Shown here in pieces: positions 11,784 to 25,015 of a stretch of 64,000 bases of DNA. The translations under genes and the position numbers were made by a program. The stretch's first letter is position 1; every line of letters starts with the position of its first letter. The stretch comes from Nipponacmea schrenckii (taxonomy: Eukaryota > Mollusca > Gastropoda > Lottiidae): assembly GCA_030562195.1 (NCBI GenBank), contig JAUJPP010000003.1, positions 37,392,602 to 37,456,601 of the forward strand. Reading direction: 5' to 3'. The notes under the pieces are model-generated. The model had not been told where the DNA came from. It saw only the letters and a program-made list of their open reading frames with translations, and searched no databases.

Positions 11784-12489
11784 AATAACGAAAATATTGT
11801 TGCAACACCACTTTCTAAATGACAATAAATCATCTCATTTTTTAATATTGATTAAATGTTTTCTTTGAAATAATTACAATTATATTTGACCTTTTAAATA
11901 CCAAATTTCAAACATTTTAATAGCTTTTTTTAGTCATAGAAACGGTTGAAAGGATTAAAGACTTTCTAGCAAAAGCTGTAATTAAGAAAGAAAACTTTTG
12001 AGAATGCACTAGGATTCAGTCTGTGCACAGACTAAACAAGAGTTTGGATAGGGCAAAGGGTAGATTAAGTAGTGATTAAAGTGCCATGTATATTCATGTC
12101 ATTGTCTTTGTTGTACAGCCTGCATTATCATTTATTCTACAAACAGAAAGAAATTGTCTATTGTAGATATATATTTGAAATTATATTTTATAATTATATA
12201 ACTGTACATAATTGTAAATATTATAACCAAAATAATTACTTATTCTTCATTAAATCACCCCAAACATTTTTTGAGATTATATAAGGTTTAAGCAAATACA
12301 AAGCAAAGCTAATATAAGATATCAGATTTTTCTGGAAAATTGAAACAGGTCACAACAATAACAAAATGTTATACTGTATTTCTTAAAACTTCTTTGTGTT
12401 GGGTTTAACTGATTTTAATTTTTATCTTTTTGCATTCAACAGCTAATAGATATCAATTTTTTTCTAGTCAACGATTTATACTTGTAAAT
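11784..12489. other. intergenic, nothing recognised
   Basis: AT-rich sequence between the SINE and the minisatellite. No exon, RNA gene or repeat was recognised. The 70-residue frame at 12072-12284 is AT-driven and has no family signature. Confidence 0.5.
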
Positions 12490-13210
12490 ATTTAGATGAT
12501 ATGAAACTCTCTCTGTTCTATGTAAATACAGTTAAATGTAGTTATATTTGACAGATTATATTAAACTCTTTCTGTTCTATGTAAACTTATATATTCAGAT
12601 AATGTAGATCTCTATTTATACTGTGCACCTTGTAAGTGAATAATTTTATTTTTCTCTGTAATTTGTAATAAATATGTTATTCAGATAATGTTAAACTCTC
12701 TGTGTACAATGTTGATCTATTCAGATAATGTTACACTCTCTGTGTACAATGTTGATGTATTCAGATAATGTTAAACTCTCTGTGTACAATGTTGATGTAT
12801 TCAGATAATGTTAAACTCTCTGTGTACAATGTTGATGTATTCAGATAATGTTAAACTCTCTGTGTACAATGTTGATGTATTCAGATAATGTTAAACTCTC
12901 TGTGTACAATGTTGATGTATTCAGATAATGTTAAACTCTCTGTGTACAATGTTGATGTATTCAGATAATGTTAAACTCTCTGTGTACAATGTTGATGAAT
13001 GTATTCAGATAATGTTAAACTCTCTGTGTACAATGTTGATGTATTCAGATAATGTTACATTCTCTGTGTACAATGCAAATGAATGTATTCAGATAATTCA
13101 GATAATGTTACACTCTTTGTGTACAATGCAAATAAATGCCTTCAGATAATGTTTACACTCTTTGTGTACAATGCAAATAAATGCCTTTAGATAATGTTAA
13201 ACTTTCTGTA
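12490..13210. repeat. 40-bp minisatellite
   Basis: From 12681 the 40-bp unit beginning 'tcagataatgttaaactctc' repeats almost perfectly at 12681, 12721, 12761, 12801, 12841, 12881, 12921 and 12961. It continues with small insertions to about 13200, where later units carry 'aatgcaaataaatgc' in place of 'aatgttgatgtat'. Degenerate forerunners lie upstream (12490-12670). Repeats abut each other with no spacers, so this is not a CRISPR-like array. The 73-residue frame inside is a by-product of the repeat. Confidence 0.95.
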
Positions 13211-13250
13211 TAAATGAACAGGAATTGTACACAAAGAGTTTAAAATACAG

Positions 13251-16137
13251 AAATTAATATATTCCAATAATATGTACATGTAGCTCTCCATATGCTAGTA
13301 TATTAAGTATTATGCTGAAAATGTAGTGTTATAATGATATATTTTTGTACCGAATAATAGTAAACTGTTTTATTTTGTCAAAAGCACTGCCCAATCTTGT
13401 CATAATTCAAATCAAGCTCCCTGTTAAATTAAACTGAAGCTAATTCAAATCTCTAACTGAAAAAAAAAAAACTCTTTATAATGTAGAAACTATTGAAAAC
13501 TATAGTTGAATTGAGTTTGCTTTTTTCTTACTTACTAAACTTGTAAACTAGTGATTTGAATCAAATGCATTCCAAAATTTTTTATTTTACACTTTTGTTG
13601 TTTTTGTTTTGTGAAAAGAATATTGTCTAGTTGGATCAAGGGTTTTATTTGAATACTTGTTACCCTTCATAGAGGATGATTAAATGCATAGCCCTTACTT
13701 AAAACAATGATAGATTTATATTTTTGAAATCAAAATTTTAAGTACAAAAGTCAGTTGATAAATCCAATATTTAAAACCTTTTAATTATTTTAAGATTTGA
13801 AAAACTTGCTTCAGGTTTCTGCAATTGTTTTATATATCAAAGAATCTGTTACAGGTGAAATGATACAGTAACATATTAACCCTTCAGTGAAAGTAAAAAA
13901 TACTCTGCATGGAGCAGGTGAATTTATATGGGCGTTATAAATTCAAAGGAGGGCATACAATTACTTGGGTTGTATAATTTTAGTTTATTGAAAAACTTTT
14001 TCACAGTAAATGGCCAAAAGATACAGTAATTTTTTACTCTTTTCAAGGGGATTTCCATTTAAGAGATTTGATTTGAATTGTACAAAAACAAGTAGAAAAC
14101 ATTGTTTTGTTATTAAAGTATTATGCAATAATTATGTGATATGCTATGGTTATCTTATTAAATTTTTGTATATTCCATTATTTTTTGTCTTTAATGTTTT
14201 CCCAGCATGGGTAAAACAGTTTGGCTGTTCATTCCTTTTTAAGAAGGAGCTTGATGTTGCCACCCTTTCAAATATGTGATCATTGCCCTTCCAATCTCTT
14301 TTTTTCTGAGTAGTGTCTCAGAAGCCTGCTTAAACAAAGGTATTGGAATGGACAATGTTTAACTATTAAGTAAACCAGTAATTTAATTTTGTATTTTTTG
14401 GATGGAAAAGTTCCAATTATCAATTGCTGATACATATATACTAATGCTGTAGTAGAAGTCTTTACTTTAAATACTGTTAGAAGCACCCTCGGTGGTGCCA
14501 CTTGCATCAGAGCTACCCATATGGATAGAATTTATATGCTTACTCTGAAAAGCATATAGTTTTATAAACCTTATTTCAAAGTAGTTAAAGAGAGGTAAAA
14601 TCACAAAATTGTAAGCTTTTAAAACACGTATTATTGTCTTAAAAGTTATAATTTATAAAACAAATGATTAAAACAATAACAATAATAATATCACACTATA
14701 AAAAGGTTTTGAAACATAAATAAAAATAAATAGTAGGCACGCATAGTGATAGAGCAAAGCATCTCTCCAGTATCTAATATTCCAAAAGGCCTACTTACAA
14801 CTGCTTAACATAAAATATTCGAATTTCAAGGCATGCCAGCATCAAAATTATTGTATACCATTAAACTCCTAAGCATTTCAATGATTACTAGATTAAATAC
14901 ATATTCACTTGTTAGTATAAAATGGATGAGTAACTGGTTTTTATGCATATTCAAAACATAAAGATAAGCAATCTGATGTATTAAAAGATACAGCAAGTAA
15001 TAATTATATTACTTGACTGTCTGTGGTAATGATTTAAGTCCACAAACATATTTTCTTACACTGTACAAAGATCATATAACCGGCAATTCCTTCTCAAGGA
15101 AAATGCCTTTTGCATAATTATTATCAGTTAAAATTATTTTAAGCTGTCCAACTACAAAAGGTACATAAAATTTTGTATTAACATAACTATGACAACCTTA
15201 GAAACAATATTTAGATTCATTTTAATACATCAGTAACTGATGTCTGATTTATTGTAACTGATGACCAGTTACAGATTTCTTTGGTATGGTAAAATAATTG
15301 TGAACTAAAAATACAAATGAAGCAGCAAAACTAAAAATTGTCTTTATGAGTAGTTTATTAATTCAATATGAAAATATGTGAAGAGTTGAGTATAGGTTAA
15401 TAGTTTATCTGTACGAGTTGAACTCATTGAGTTCTCCATTGGAGTTTATAATACTCTGGTTGAGTGTAGGTTACTATTTATAGGTTATAAATAAAAGTAG
15501 GCCACTGAGGTACAAGGACCCATTTATTAGTTGTGACCCATGACTAGAATACTATAGATTAAAAGTTAAAAATGTACACAGACCAATAATATACAATATC
15601 ACAATCATATCCTTGTTTTACTATTTACAATATCACCTATTTACATTAAATAACTCTATAAATACAATTATTAATAAACTAGCTTACAACTACTCATATA
15701 TTACCGGGTTAAATATTCACTGGCCTTTATTGTCCTGATTATCATCATCCTAAGCTTACACACAGCCCGAAATATTTTATCTTCAACCAAGATACCAAGT
15801 TTCAAACTGTAAATTGTCAGCAGTTTCAAACCAGCATTATGAAAGTCAAGAGTGAAACATTGGAAAGAGTAGCAAGATACATTGGGAAGAGAAGCAACAT
15901 ACATTGGAAAGAGACATAAGAAATAAAATGTAATGAATGGAGTTTTACGTCCTACTCTTCAGGAAAAACCTGGTAGCATTCGACATTGGAAAGATTAGAA
16001 AGAGATATTAGGGAGATATAGGGAGTTAAAATACTTAAAATGTAAAATAATATCAATTTCTGTGGAGATGTTTTCGAGTAGTTCAATAAAATTTTGGAAT
16101 CATATTTCATCGTAAAGAATTTTGTTTTTAGATAAAA
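13251..16137. other. intergenic region and probable 3' UTR of CDR2
   Basis: No coding exon was recognised on either strand. The right part (roughly 15300-16137) directly follows the CDR2 stop on the minus strand and is likely its 3' untranslated region; minus-strand AATAAA motifs occur at 15354-15359 and 15523-15528, and either could serve. The short frames at 14010-14279 and 14280-14507 have no family signature. Confidence 0.5.
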
Positions 16138-19100
16138 TTACTTTTTGACTGCACTGACCACACTCTTTGATTTAACGCCACGAGTTGTAACTGTACAGGG
16201 CTTTGGTCTTAATTTCACACCATTAGAGGCATATTGTGGTGTTTCTGTAGAAGTAGAAGTTGATGTGGATATCTTTGATTGCGTAGTGTGTGGACCTGTG
16301 GAAGTGTTGGTCATCTGGGTATCTGGAAATGTTTTGTTCTCTTCATTGACAGGTGTAGCAGCTGGTGTCTTTTGTTCTTGGCTTTCATCAATTCTGGATT
16401 TTTTCAAAGTGGCAAAAAGATCTTTGAAGATGGCTTTATACGGAGGAGGCTGTCCAGGTTCTTGCCCAAAATCTTTATTCAGTGTCAAATTGATCAACGT
16501 TTGCACTTCCTTGTGAGAAACAGACGAAAAATTACGACATTTCTCTTCCATGTCTTCAAAATCTCCTGAAAGTCTTTTAGCACGTCCTTGAATCACATCT
16601 TCATATTTCGAAAATAAAGTTTTATATTGGGTTTCCAATTCATTGAGTATAGATAAACTGCTATCATCATCTGTATCTTTGGTTACAATTTCTTCAGCAT
16701 CAGAGGCCACAACATTGACTGACTCCATACTACCATAAAGGCTACCACCACTTTCTAACTTGACAGCTTTCCCAGCACTCTTCAACTTAAGATCATCATG
16801 TTCCAGATCAGCCAAAATCTCAGTGTCGTCTGTTCGTTCACAAAATCGACAAGCTATTTTTTCATGTCCTAAGGCTTTCTTGATCTCTTGGCGCAAAGTT
16901 TCTTCTTGTATGTCCTGAGTCAGTTTTTCTAATTTGTCTTCCAAAGTTTTGATTTTGTCTTCCAACGTTTGATTTTCATGTAATGCTAGAGCCAATTCAA
17001 CCTCAAGGTCTTCCGTTTGGCGTCGTTCAATCATGTGATCAGTTTTCAGTTTATGAACTTGTTCTTGCAGCCGTTTGATCTCTTTTTCATAAGGATTGAG
17101 TGGAAGATTTTTGAACTGATCATTGTATGTCCACCTGAGGTTCTCGATATAGTAATTATTTGGTTTGTCATTGGTATCAAGACTAGCTAAACTTGTGGCA
17201 CGTCGTTTGTCTTGTTTTTGAACTGCCAATTCCTTAGCTTTTAGATCCTCCACTTTACGCTGAAGTTCCTCAACTTTTAGATCTAAAGATTCCACTGTTA
17301 AACTCAATCTGAAAGTATAAAACAATGATGACGATGACGAAATCAGGGTACATAATTTGCACATACCGAAACATGTGATACAAAAGACGATTAATATTGA
17401 AAATCTGAAGTAGCTGCACCTCTACTATAAACTGCAATACTAAAACTAAACAGTTTTTTTTCGGCAAAAGCACAGTTCTGTAGCCGAATTCGTCCAGTGA
17501 ACAGAATAAGATTCGTACAGTACCTGTTTATCGTCTGTTTATCTGATTTTGCATCTAGCATCAATCTTTGATTAGCTTTCTCTAATTCTTGGTTAATTCT
17601 ATCTAATTCTTCATTAACTTTATTCCTTGATTCACTGGTACTTCTTAAGGATTCGACTTGATTACGTAGATGCTAGAAATAAAAGTTTATAAAGCATGTG
17701 CGCCACAAATTTCCATTGTGTTAACAACTCAAAAACCTGTAGGTTTTCCCTCTTCAGACAATTATAAAAGAGTAAGTCTGTAGATCTTCTGAACTAAATG
17801 GCTTTGATATAATTTCAGCCATAGCAACCTAATCAATATGTCTTGTCAACACTTCCTGTATTTCTATAATTAAATCATCCATGATGTTAGTTTCAAAAAC
17901 AAAGATATTCACAAACCTGTAATTCTTGTTGTTGATCATGATTTATCTGGTTTAATGAAGCAACAGTAGATTCTAAATCCCTGTTACGGCTTAATAATGC
18001 TTTACCAAGTTCTGCTGCCAACCGTAAATCTGAAATTATAGATAAGTCTTTTACTAATATAGAACATTTAATCTTGGTAGAACTTGGCAGCCTGGGCAAT
18101 AAGTAAAAGACCCTAAAACACAGACCATCTACACATTGATGTGCCATCTTGTGCAAATGCCCGTCTCCATCGGCGTCGGCTCGGTCATTTAAGACTAGAT
18201 TTGGACAGTAGGGCGTAAAAAAATTATCCTATCTCATTTTTTACATGAACCAGAAATAGTGTGGGTGGCAATATAACATCCATCTTATTAAACGGAGTTG
18301 GTAATTGGTGAACATTATGAAGATGTAAAACGGCAGGATACGTTCGACGGACTGTAAATAAAATAATATGGGTCGAAGGAAGTTTATCATTGTAATTTCA
18401 GATAATTATCATATTCTTATTATAGTATATAGATATTATTTTTGTTTGTTATCTTTGAAAGTAGTCTATAAGGCAAAAAGATAAATTGTCTTAGTATATT
18501 TTGGTCGTCTGGGATATAAACGTAGTTTGTAACACCATCATGTGTAATTTTCACTTAACAAAAGATTAACAGCTTAACAGAATGAGTTATGACGGTTGAG
18601 AAGGAAATAGACAATTCACGCAGCTTCAAATCCTTACGTTCACTAAAACCCATATCTTTTAACAAAGCATCTTCAAAATTTTCTCAAAAAAAAACAATGC
18701 TCGCAGCATGTATATATACTAGAAAAGTTATGTTAAATTATGAGATCCAGATCTAATTCTATGGATGAAATCTGTTTTTACACTTCAAAATTTTACAAAA
18801 CGGTTTTAAGAAGCAAATTGGTGTTGAGAATGAGTGTTGCAAGGCTTCACGTTAAGATAAGAGTTGCAAACGATCATAAAGTTATGTTGTGTTAATTTTA
18901 CACCAACAGATATATACACCCAACATATAATTTATTACTTTTCTATTGTAAATAAGTTATTACTTATCGATTGAAGGGAAAACGCTCAAGTATTTTTAAT
19001 TATAAGACAAGTATTTTGGAATTAATGTTATGTTTCCTGTTTTATTATATAGGCATGCCACAAATATATTTCTCATAATGTTCAAAGTTATTTTTCGGGA

Positions 19101-22100
19101 TGGGTGGTGATTTGATTAGTTTCTACCTTTTATATGACTCGTCTTTCACCTTACCAGTATTGGGTTTTTTATTATTTAGTCGTTTTATTATACCAAACAA
19201 GTGAGGGTACAGGGGATACTTGCGCCTGCTAATCCCCCTAGAATATTGGTTCATTATACCCTATGTTCATTTATTAAAATCCAAAAGATGACATTTCCTA
19301 GAATGCATAAAATCAAATCTATTTTCAAAATTGTCTATGCACTTTCCCGGAGTTGCCGAATTTTGAATCTCAACCACGAGTTGTCATCCATTAAGTCAGT
19401 CTGCCCCAATATTTTTCCTCAGTCTCGGGAGTCTGGCGCCGCCACTTTACTCTTTTCATTTCATTCAGCATGGGGAATACTCGAATTAACATTCCAACAC
19501 TGTTGCTAGAGCAACATGTTTTTCAGTAGACCTAAGTTTAGAAGTTATATAAGGAAGATAAATATAAAAACACAGCAGTAAAATGTGAGAAAATGTGTAA
19601 GAATGATTAAAGATGGTAAAAAGTAAACGACTGAAGTCTTGTCAGGTAGAATAGGTCAACACTTCAAGCCAAGGATTACCAAACTAACAACAAGTTGAAA
19701 CCAAATGTTTAATTTGGGCGATTTCGATGACTTAAAATTGTCACATTTTGTTTACCGTCTTTTCACTTTGACTAAATTTCTTTTGCATGAGACTGTAATA
19801 ATTCTCCCCGACAATATACTTCAAATCTGAGATTCAGTCAAGGGCCAGTTTACACTGTAGAGCAATAGTACTCCCGATACGTCAGATATTGTAGGTTTTA
19901 AAACCTCCCCAAAATAATATTTTAATCATATGATGTAGGCCTATAATACACAGCTACTTGCACAAGGTTTTGATATAATCACAATTATAAAGCAGATAAT
20001 TTCAGGCACATTTCTTGCATACTTTCCCAGAGAGTGTCTTAGAGCTAAATGTATATTCTTACAAGTTTAATATACAAATTGGACCAATGGAGAATACTTT
20101 TTACGTATCGTTTGATAGTTATTTGTGTTGTTAAATATGTCCCAATTCATGTGTCAATTTATATGTATATATCGTACTAATTAGTGACCATTTAATTCAT
20201 AACATATGGCGAAAACTATCATCTAAATTATATTTGTGTGTAGTATATTTATCGTAATTACAATTAAAACTTGAGTTCATTAATTAATCAGTAAGTCATT
20301 AGAGTAAAAATAGATTCATAACCCTCCAGACATCTGGTTAAAGGGACAAGCCTATTGAATAATTAACAAACCACGAAATTGGCCCAAGGGGAATTCTGAT
20401 CATATTCATAATTATAAATTAAATGTGCGATAAATCCTCAAATAGAAACTGAAATTTGGTTCCTATCTGCGTTTAAATTGTAACATAATTAGAATTTTCC
20501 AGTAACGTAGGTAGCTTTCACAAATAAATCTCATTTGATGGACACTGCTTAAACAGGGTTTGGAAATAAGCAAGCGCATAATAGATAAGATAAGCATAAT
20601 TTCCACTTTTCATGTAACGATGAACTAGGCTATTTATAGTTTCAAAATGTGCTTAATACGGTAATTGGTCTGTTATCCCAAATATAGGAAAAGGTTTTCG
20701 TTACGATTCTTGAAAGATTTATTAGTATTTACCAGTAAAATGACAAAATGACATTATAAGTGCTAATTATGTCATAGCTCATAGCTAATTGTAATTATAG
20801 CATAAGGATATAGCCCACTGCATAGCACTTCAGTTGACAAGCAGTTAACTAAATATTATATTCAAGATACACAGGCCCACATCTGATCGAAGAAGAATAT
20901 TTTTGAGCAGTATTTAAGAAAAAATATATAAATGACATAAAATGATTTAAGTAAAATAAGATAATGCTTTATAAGTGGTTATTATGTAACATATTGCAAT
21001 CATTGCCAACAGCAATATAATATATTAAAACAAGAAAATAGCTGGTATTGCTGATATATGATGCGATAACATTTCAGATGGTTGATGATTATGTAACGAA
21101 CAGTTCAAGACAATCATCTTTTGAAAACAAAATGGTTTCGAGGAGATTGGATAAGGCAGGCGAGAAGATTGGTTAAGGCAGGCATGGCGATTATGATATA
21201 GCTTTTTCCATTAGGAACATAAATGTATAGAATAGAACTGGAATACGGGCCTGAATGCAAACGCATATATTTCAAGGTTATATTGATATATCCGAGTAGA
21301 CTATGAATTATGATCTTACGTATATGGTAGCTTATCATCATAAAAAATGTATAACTGTCCGAACAACATTATGTTCTGTATCTTTTCGGATACAAATGAC
21401 CATTTCACATGCTCCACATGCAAATGATCGCCAAGATTTCTATAGAATTACTTTTAAGTGAATCTGGTCTTATATATCTGAGTTATAAATACCATTTCAT
21501 CAAAATTGCACAAGATATAGTTATGTATAAAATATGGGTTTGTTTAATTTTCGTGATTTTAATACCCTTATAGAAAGGGAAGGTGAAGGTACGGCATGGC
21601 ATGGAAAAGCTACAGGCATGCATGCAAAAGAGCATTGGATGAAAATTCTTTTGATAATTTCCATATCAATAAAGCTAATCAAAACATTGGCGGCAGTCCT
21701 AGAGCATGCCACATAAACAAACAAATACTTAATGGACGAAACATAATGGTCACTATATTATCCGATTAGATCTATGTGGTAGCTTTCACCACGCAGTTTT
21801 GGTTATGTTTATATGGTCTACGTAGATTGCAATGTTTAATAATAGCGATAAGCCACGTCGGTCTGGTCTGTAAAGATATGAATCTCCAGTTCCATTCCAT
21901 TTTACAAGGTCGATCTGAACGATGAGTCATTCTCTACAAGTGACAAACTGTTGCTAACCCCATCGGTTTTAAGCGATAGAAATAACAACACGGAAAACCA
22001 TTTTAAAAACTAAACATTCCTTACATTCTCGAATATGATATACTGAAAGGGTAATTGTTTTATATTCATAATAGAGGCTTTAAAACTGTCGGCAAAGATC

Positions 22101-22437
22101 AATAGTAGCATAGCACCCTATATCACGTCTATATCTCCAAATACAGTGCAATATCGATTTAATAAACAGTACACTGAAAATATGTTGGTAAACACCAAAC
22201 ATCTGCTTTAATTTAGCTGGAATTTAGGTCAGCAAATCTAATTCTCTTAGAAGATAAAACCCAATTTATTGTTAATGAGTACACTATGAGTAGATTGGTT
22301 TTCTAGTAAACATCTCGTGAATTAGATGCTATTCGTACCAAGATCTTAAAAATGTTAATGAATTAAAGCTCACCATTTTGATACCAATCGGGGTCTATTT
22401 CCATTTCTCCTGTCTCGTATGTTACACACTCTTCCAT
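16138..22437 (-). CDS. CDR2: CDR2/CDR2L-like coiled-coil protein, complete
   Basis: Four coding exons on the minus strand, in order: 22437-22374 (ATG at 22437), 18029-17917, 17672-17524 and 17308-16138 (TAA at 16138-16140). Lengths 64, 113, 149 and 1171 sum to 1497 nt, and every split codon (Asp at 1/2, Arg at 3/4) joins cleanly, giving 498 aa against about 455-465 in vertebrates. The N-terminus keeps the family's acidic D-W-Y segment and 'DLRLAAELGKALLSRN' (about 22-37); about 25-180 is heptad-rich coiled coil; the C-terminus keeps 'SHKEVQT' and 'PPPYKAIFKDLFATLKK'. CDR2 is a cytoplasmic protein known as the Yo paraneoplastic antigen and reported to bind Myc; CDR2L is ribosome-associated. 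The tail beyond the conserved end is Ser/Thr-rich and lineage-specific. Which vertebrate paralogue it matches is not decided; it may be the single ancestral gene. Intron 1 is 4.3 kb and empty of recognisable genes. Confidence 0.93.
18030..22373 (-). other. first intron of the CDR2-like gene
   Basis: 4344-bp intron bounded by GTGAGC at 22373-22368 and a TTTCAG acceptor ending at 18030. It is AT-rich throughout. The frames at 19201-19509, 21521-21724 and 21534-21716 lack family signature and sit inside the intron. No RNA gene or mobile element was recognised. Confidence 0.75.
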
Positions 22438-23380
22438 ATTGAAATTGTTTATAATATATCATATCCCGAAAGCACGTGCAGTTAGTACAATTCAATACTG
22501 TCTGGTCTGTGAAGAGATCTAAGCGTGCAAACTGACAGTAGTCCCTGACGTGGCATAGACATTCGAGATTCACATAACAGTCACATTGCAGTCACGTGAC
22601 CTGGGAAAAGCAGACGAATTATTTATTTATGAGGCTGTTCATGTATTTGTGAAAATTATTCGGATTTTGACCACATATTTAATCATATGTTGGTCATACT
22701 TTTTTTTGCGATTTATACACACGACTTTATGGAAGAACAATCACCCGTGAAAATCTTAAGATTTGATTAATGAATAGTCAATTTGTGAAGCACCATTAAA
22801 GAAAGAAAAAAGAAAAGAAATGCTTTATATGCATGTACATCTGCGCAAATCAAAAAGAAAACAGGATTTATCTAACTCAAATAGTACCGGTACAATAAAA
22901 AGTACAACACTCTCAATAAAAGCATTGAAAATGCTGATTGAATAAATATAACAAGATAAAAATAAGATTAAGTTTTATCAATATAAACAACTATGGCCAC
23001 ATTGGAAACTAAAGCCTAAATAACCATCTACAATTGTAGATGTAAACTTTTTATTAAAGGGACTGCAAAGTTTTTCAAGAAATGTATCAAGGACACAGCG
23101 ATTTGCACCGCACAGTGTGAAAGTCCGGTGAACTTGAATAAGTCACAGGTACGTGTGGACAGGATAGACTATCATTAAAGAGTCTATGAGTTCCACGAAT
23201 GACCACATGAAAAATATTTTTGTTTCATTTCTTTAATAAACGTTTATCTTAATTGTTTTCACTTGGAAAAAATGTCGAAAATAGAGAAAAACAACATTTG
23301 AGATTTTTTGCCGGTCAACTGATAAATATATTGTATAATAAAAGTAAAGGTAAGAAAGTTTTTGCGCCACACGTCTTTGA
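22438..23380. other. upstream region of the CDR2-like gene
   Basis: Holds the 5' UTR and promoter by position, but no TATA box or initiator could be assigned with confidence. 'catctacaattgtagatg' at about 23026-23043 is a perfect palindrome with no assigned role. No other gene was seen. Confidence 0.45.
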
Positions 23381-23384
23381 CTTC

Positions 23385-23690
23385 TAAACGACAGATTTGG
23401 CATAGTAAGGGTTGTCTGATCGGTCTGTAAAATTGTTGTAAGTAATCAGCAGTCATTACTAAGTGATATTGCCACGTTTCGTGTCGACATAGTGATTGGA
23501 AGCGCTACGGGTGCGATGCAACAATAGAGGACAAGTGGCATGACTTTAACGATTGATTTAGCATAGTAGGAATGTCTGATCCGTCTGAAAATTGCTGTAA
23601 GTAATCAGCAGTCATTACTAAGTAATATTGCCACGTTCGTGTCGACGGGAATAGTTGCTTGACTTTAACGGATTGTGGCGGACCCACTTT
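23385..23690. repeat. tandem duplication, about 161-bp period
   Basis: The block around 'agtaatcagcagtcattac' with 'attgccacgtt' and 'gtgtcgac' occurs twice, the 'catagta' starts being at 23401 and 23562. The end ('tgactttaac') starts to repeat a third time near 23660. Copies are about 85-90% alike by eye. No coding content. Confidence 0.85.
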
Positions 23691-24029
23691 TCGAACTCAT
23701 TAAAATTTGACCCATCCGGGGTTCTCAGTGTACAGTGAGGCCTATTCCAAATTATTGTATTTTGTTTACATATTTCACATTTAAATATAATTTCACAGAA
23801 AATTATCTATCAATGATGTGGGTCGAAGGTTGACAGTTGGAAATCGCAAAAAGAGTAGGCTTATGCCCCTCGTTCACACTGCATAGCGCTGCCCGCCTTC
23901 ATTGGCTTAAGGTGCAGGAGCTTAGGACGTTAAAATCAATTCATTTCATTTTGTGCAGCTTAGCCCTATAGGACAGTAATTGACCAAAACTTAAACTCAT
24001 GAAGCCACAATATGGTAATAGGCAAATCA

Positions 24030-25015
24030 CTGACGATTGAATTCAATGACACTAACTGTTTAAATTCCATTTCTTGTGAATCACATATTTTATAAAATAA
24101 TGCACCATAAATTGTCAATGCTCTGAAAGAATAATAATATATAATGTCGAAATACCCCCCTTTGACCATGTACAAATTATATTGAGCCCCTCTGTATGGA
24201 ACAATTAATTTACGGAAGGTCATTTATAACAATTTGATTAATTTTTTTCATTTGTTCGTTGAGTCACTCGTGATTTCCAGAAACTTATGTCGGCACCATG
24301 TAATAAATTAATTTCTATTGATTCAGAACGTATTTAAACACAAATTAATTGCATTTTAACAATTATTGTCACTTAAGAATTAACACATTATATGATATCT
24401 CCTTCTAATTCTAATATTAAAATACCTTAGAGTTTACCTTTTAATTGTTTGGCTTGTTTTCGTTTATATAAAGTCTCTCATTTCGATCACCCAGTACGTG
24501 TCCCAAAAGACCGATAGGCTCTTGTGTATTTTGGTATTTCAATTATTTTCTCCAGCTAAAGGTAATGATTCATTTGAATGTGATTTTGAAAACACATAAT
24601 AAAATTGATTTGACTCTTAAAACCTAGAGAAAGCATCTTTAATTTTAACTAAGTTTACTTTCAGTAAATTATATCTGTATATAAAATAGGCCTTGCCTTG
24701 CAGTGTGCATTGAGGTAACTTTTGTCTGGACAGCGGATTTAGCCTACCTTATTTTCCTATTTCCAACTGTCGAGTGATATTTAACGTTGAGAGCCAGTAT
24801 GATTTGATTCAATAATACTAATTAAACCCCATTGCTTTTGAATCACATGTTTTACAGAAAAAAACACCATTAAGTGTAAATGCTCTGAAAGAATATTTGG
24901 TACAGTTAAACAGTAAAAGGATTAATATAGTGCCACTCGAATAATTAGTTTCTTCAGACCAAAATAATGTCGAAATTACCCCCCTTTGACCACATGTAAA
25001 TTCTATTGAACCACT
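24030..25015. repeat. pair of diverged direct repeats (24030-24195 and 24795-25015)
   Basis: Both copies share the order 'tgaatcacat', 'aatgctctgaaagaat', then 'aatgtcgaaat' followed by 'accccCctttgacca'. The second copy has an extra ~65 bp before the last block. Identity is moderate. Looks like two insertions of one non-coding repeat about 770 bp apart. Confidence 0.7.

Noticed and set aside
12676..13200. CRISPR-like array
   Set aside because: The 40-bp units touch each other with no unique spacers, and the host is an animal.
16145..16569. Plus-strand frames of 123 and 96 residues
   Set aside because: They are antisense to the CDR2 last exon, which has clear family similarity.
19201..19509. 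102-residue frame in CDR2 intron 1
   Set aside because: Non-ATG or weak start, no domain, no conserved splice context, within a well-supported intron.
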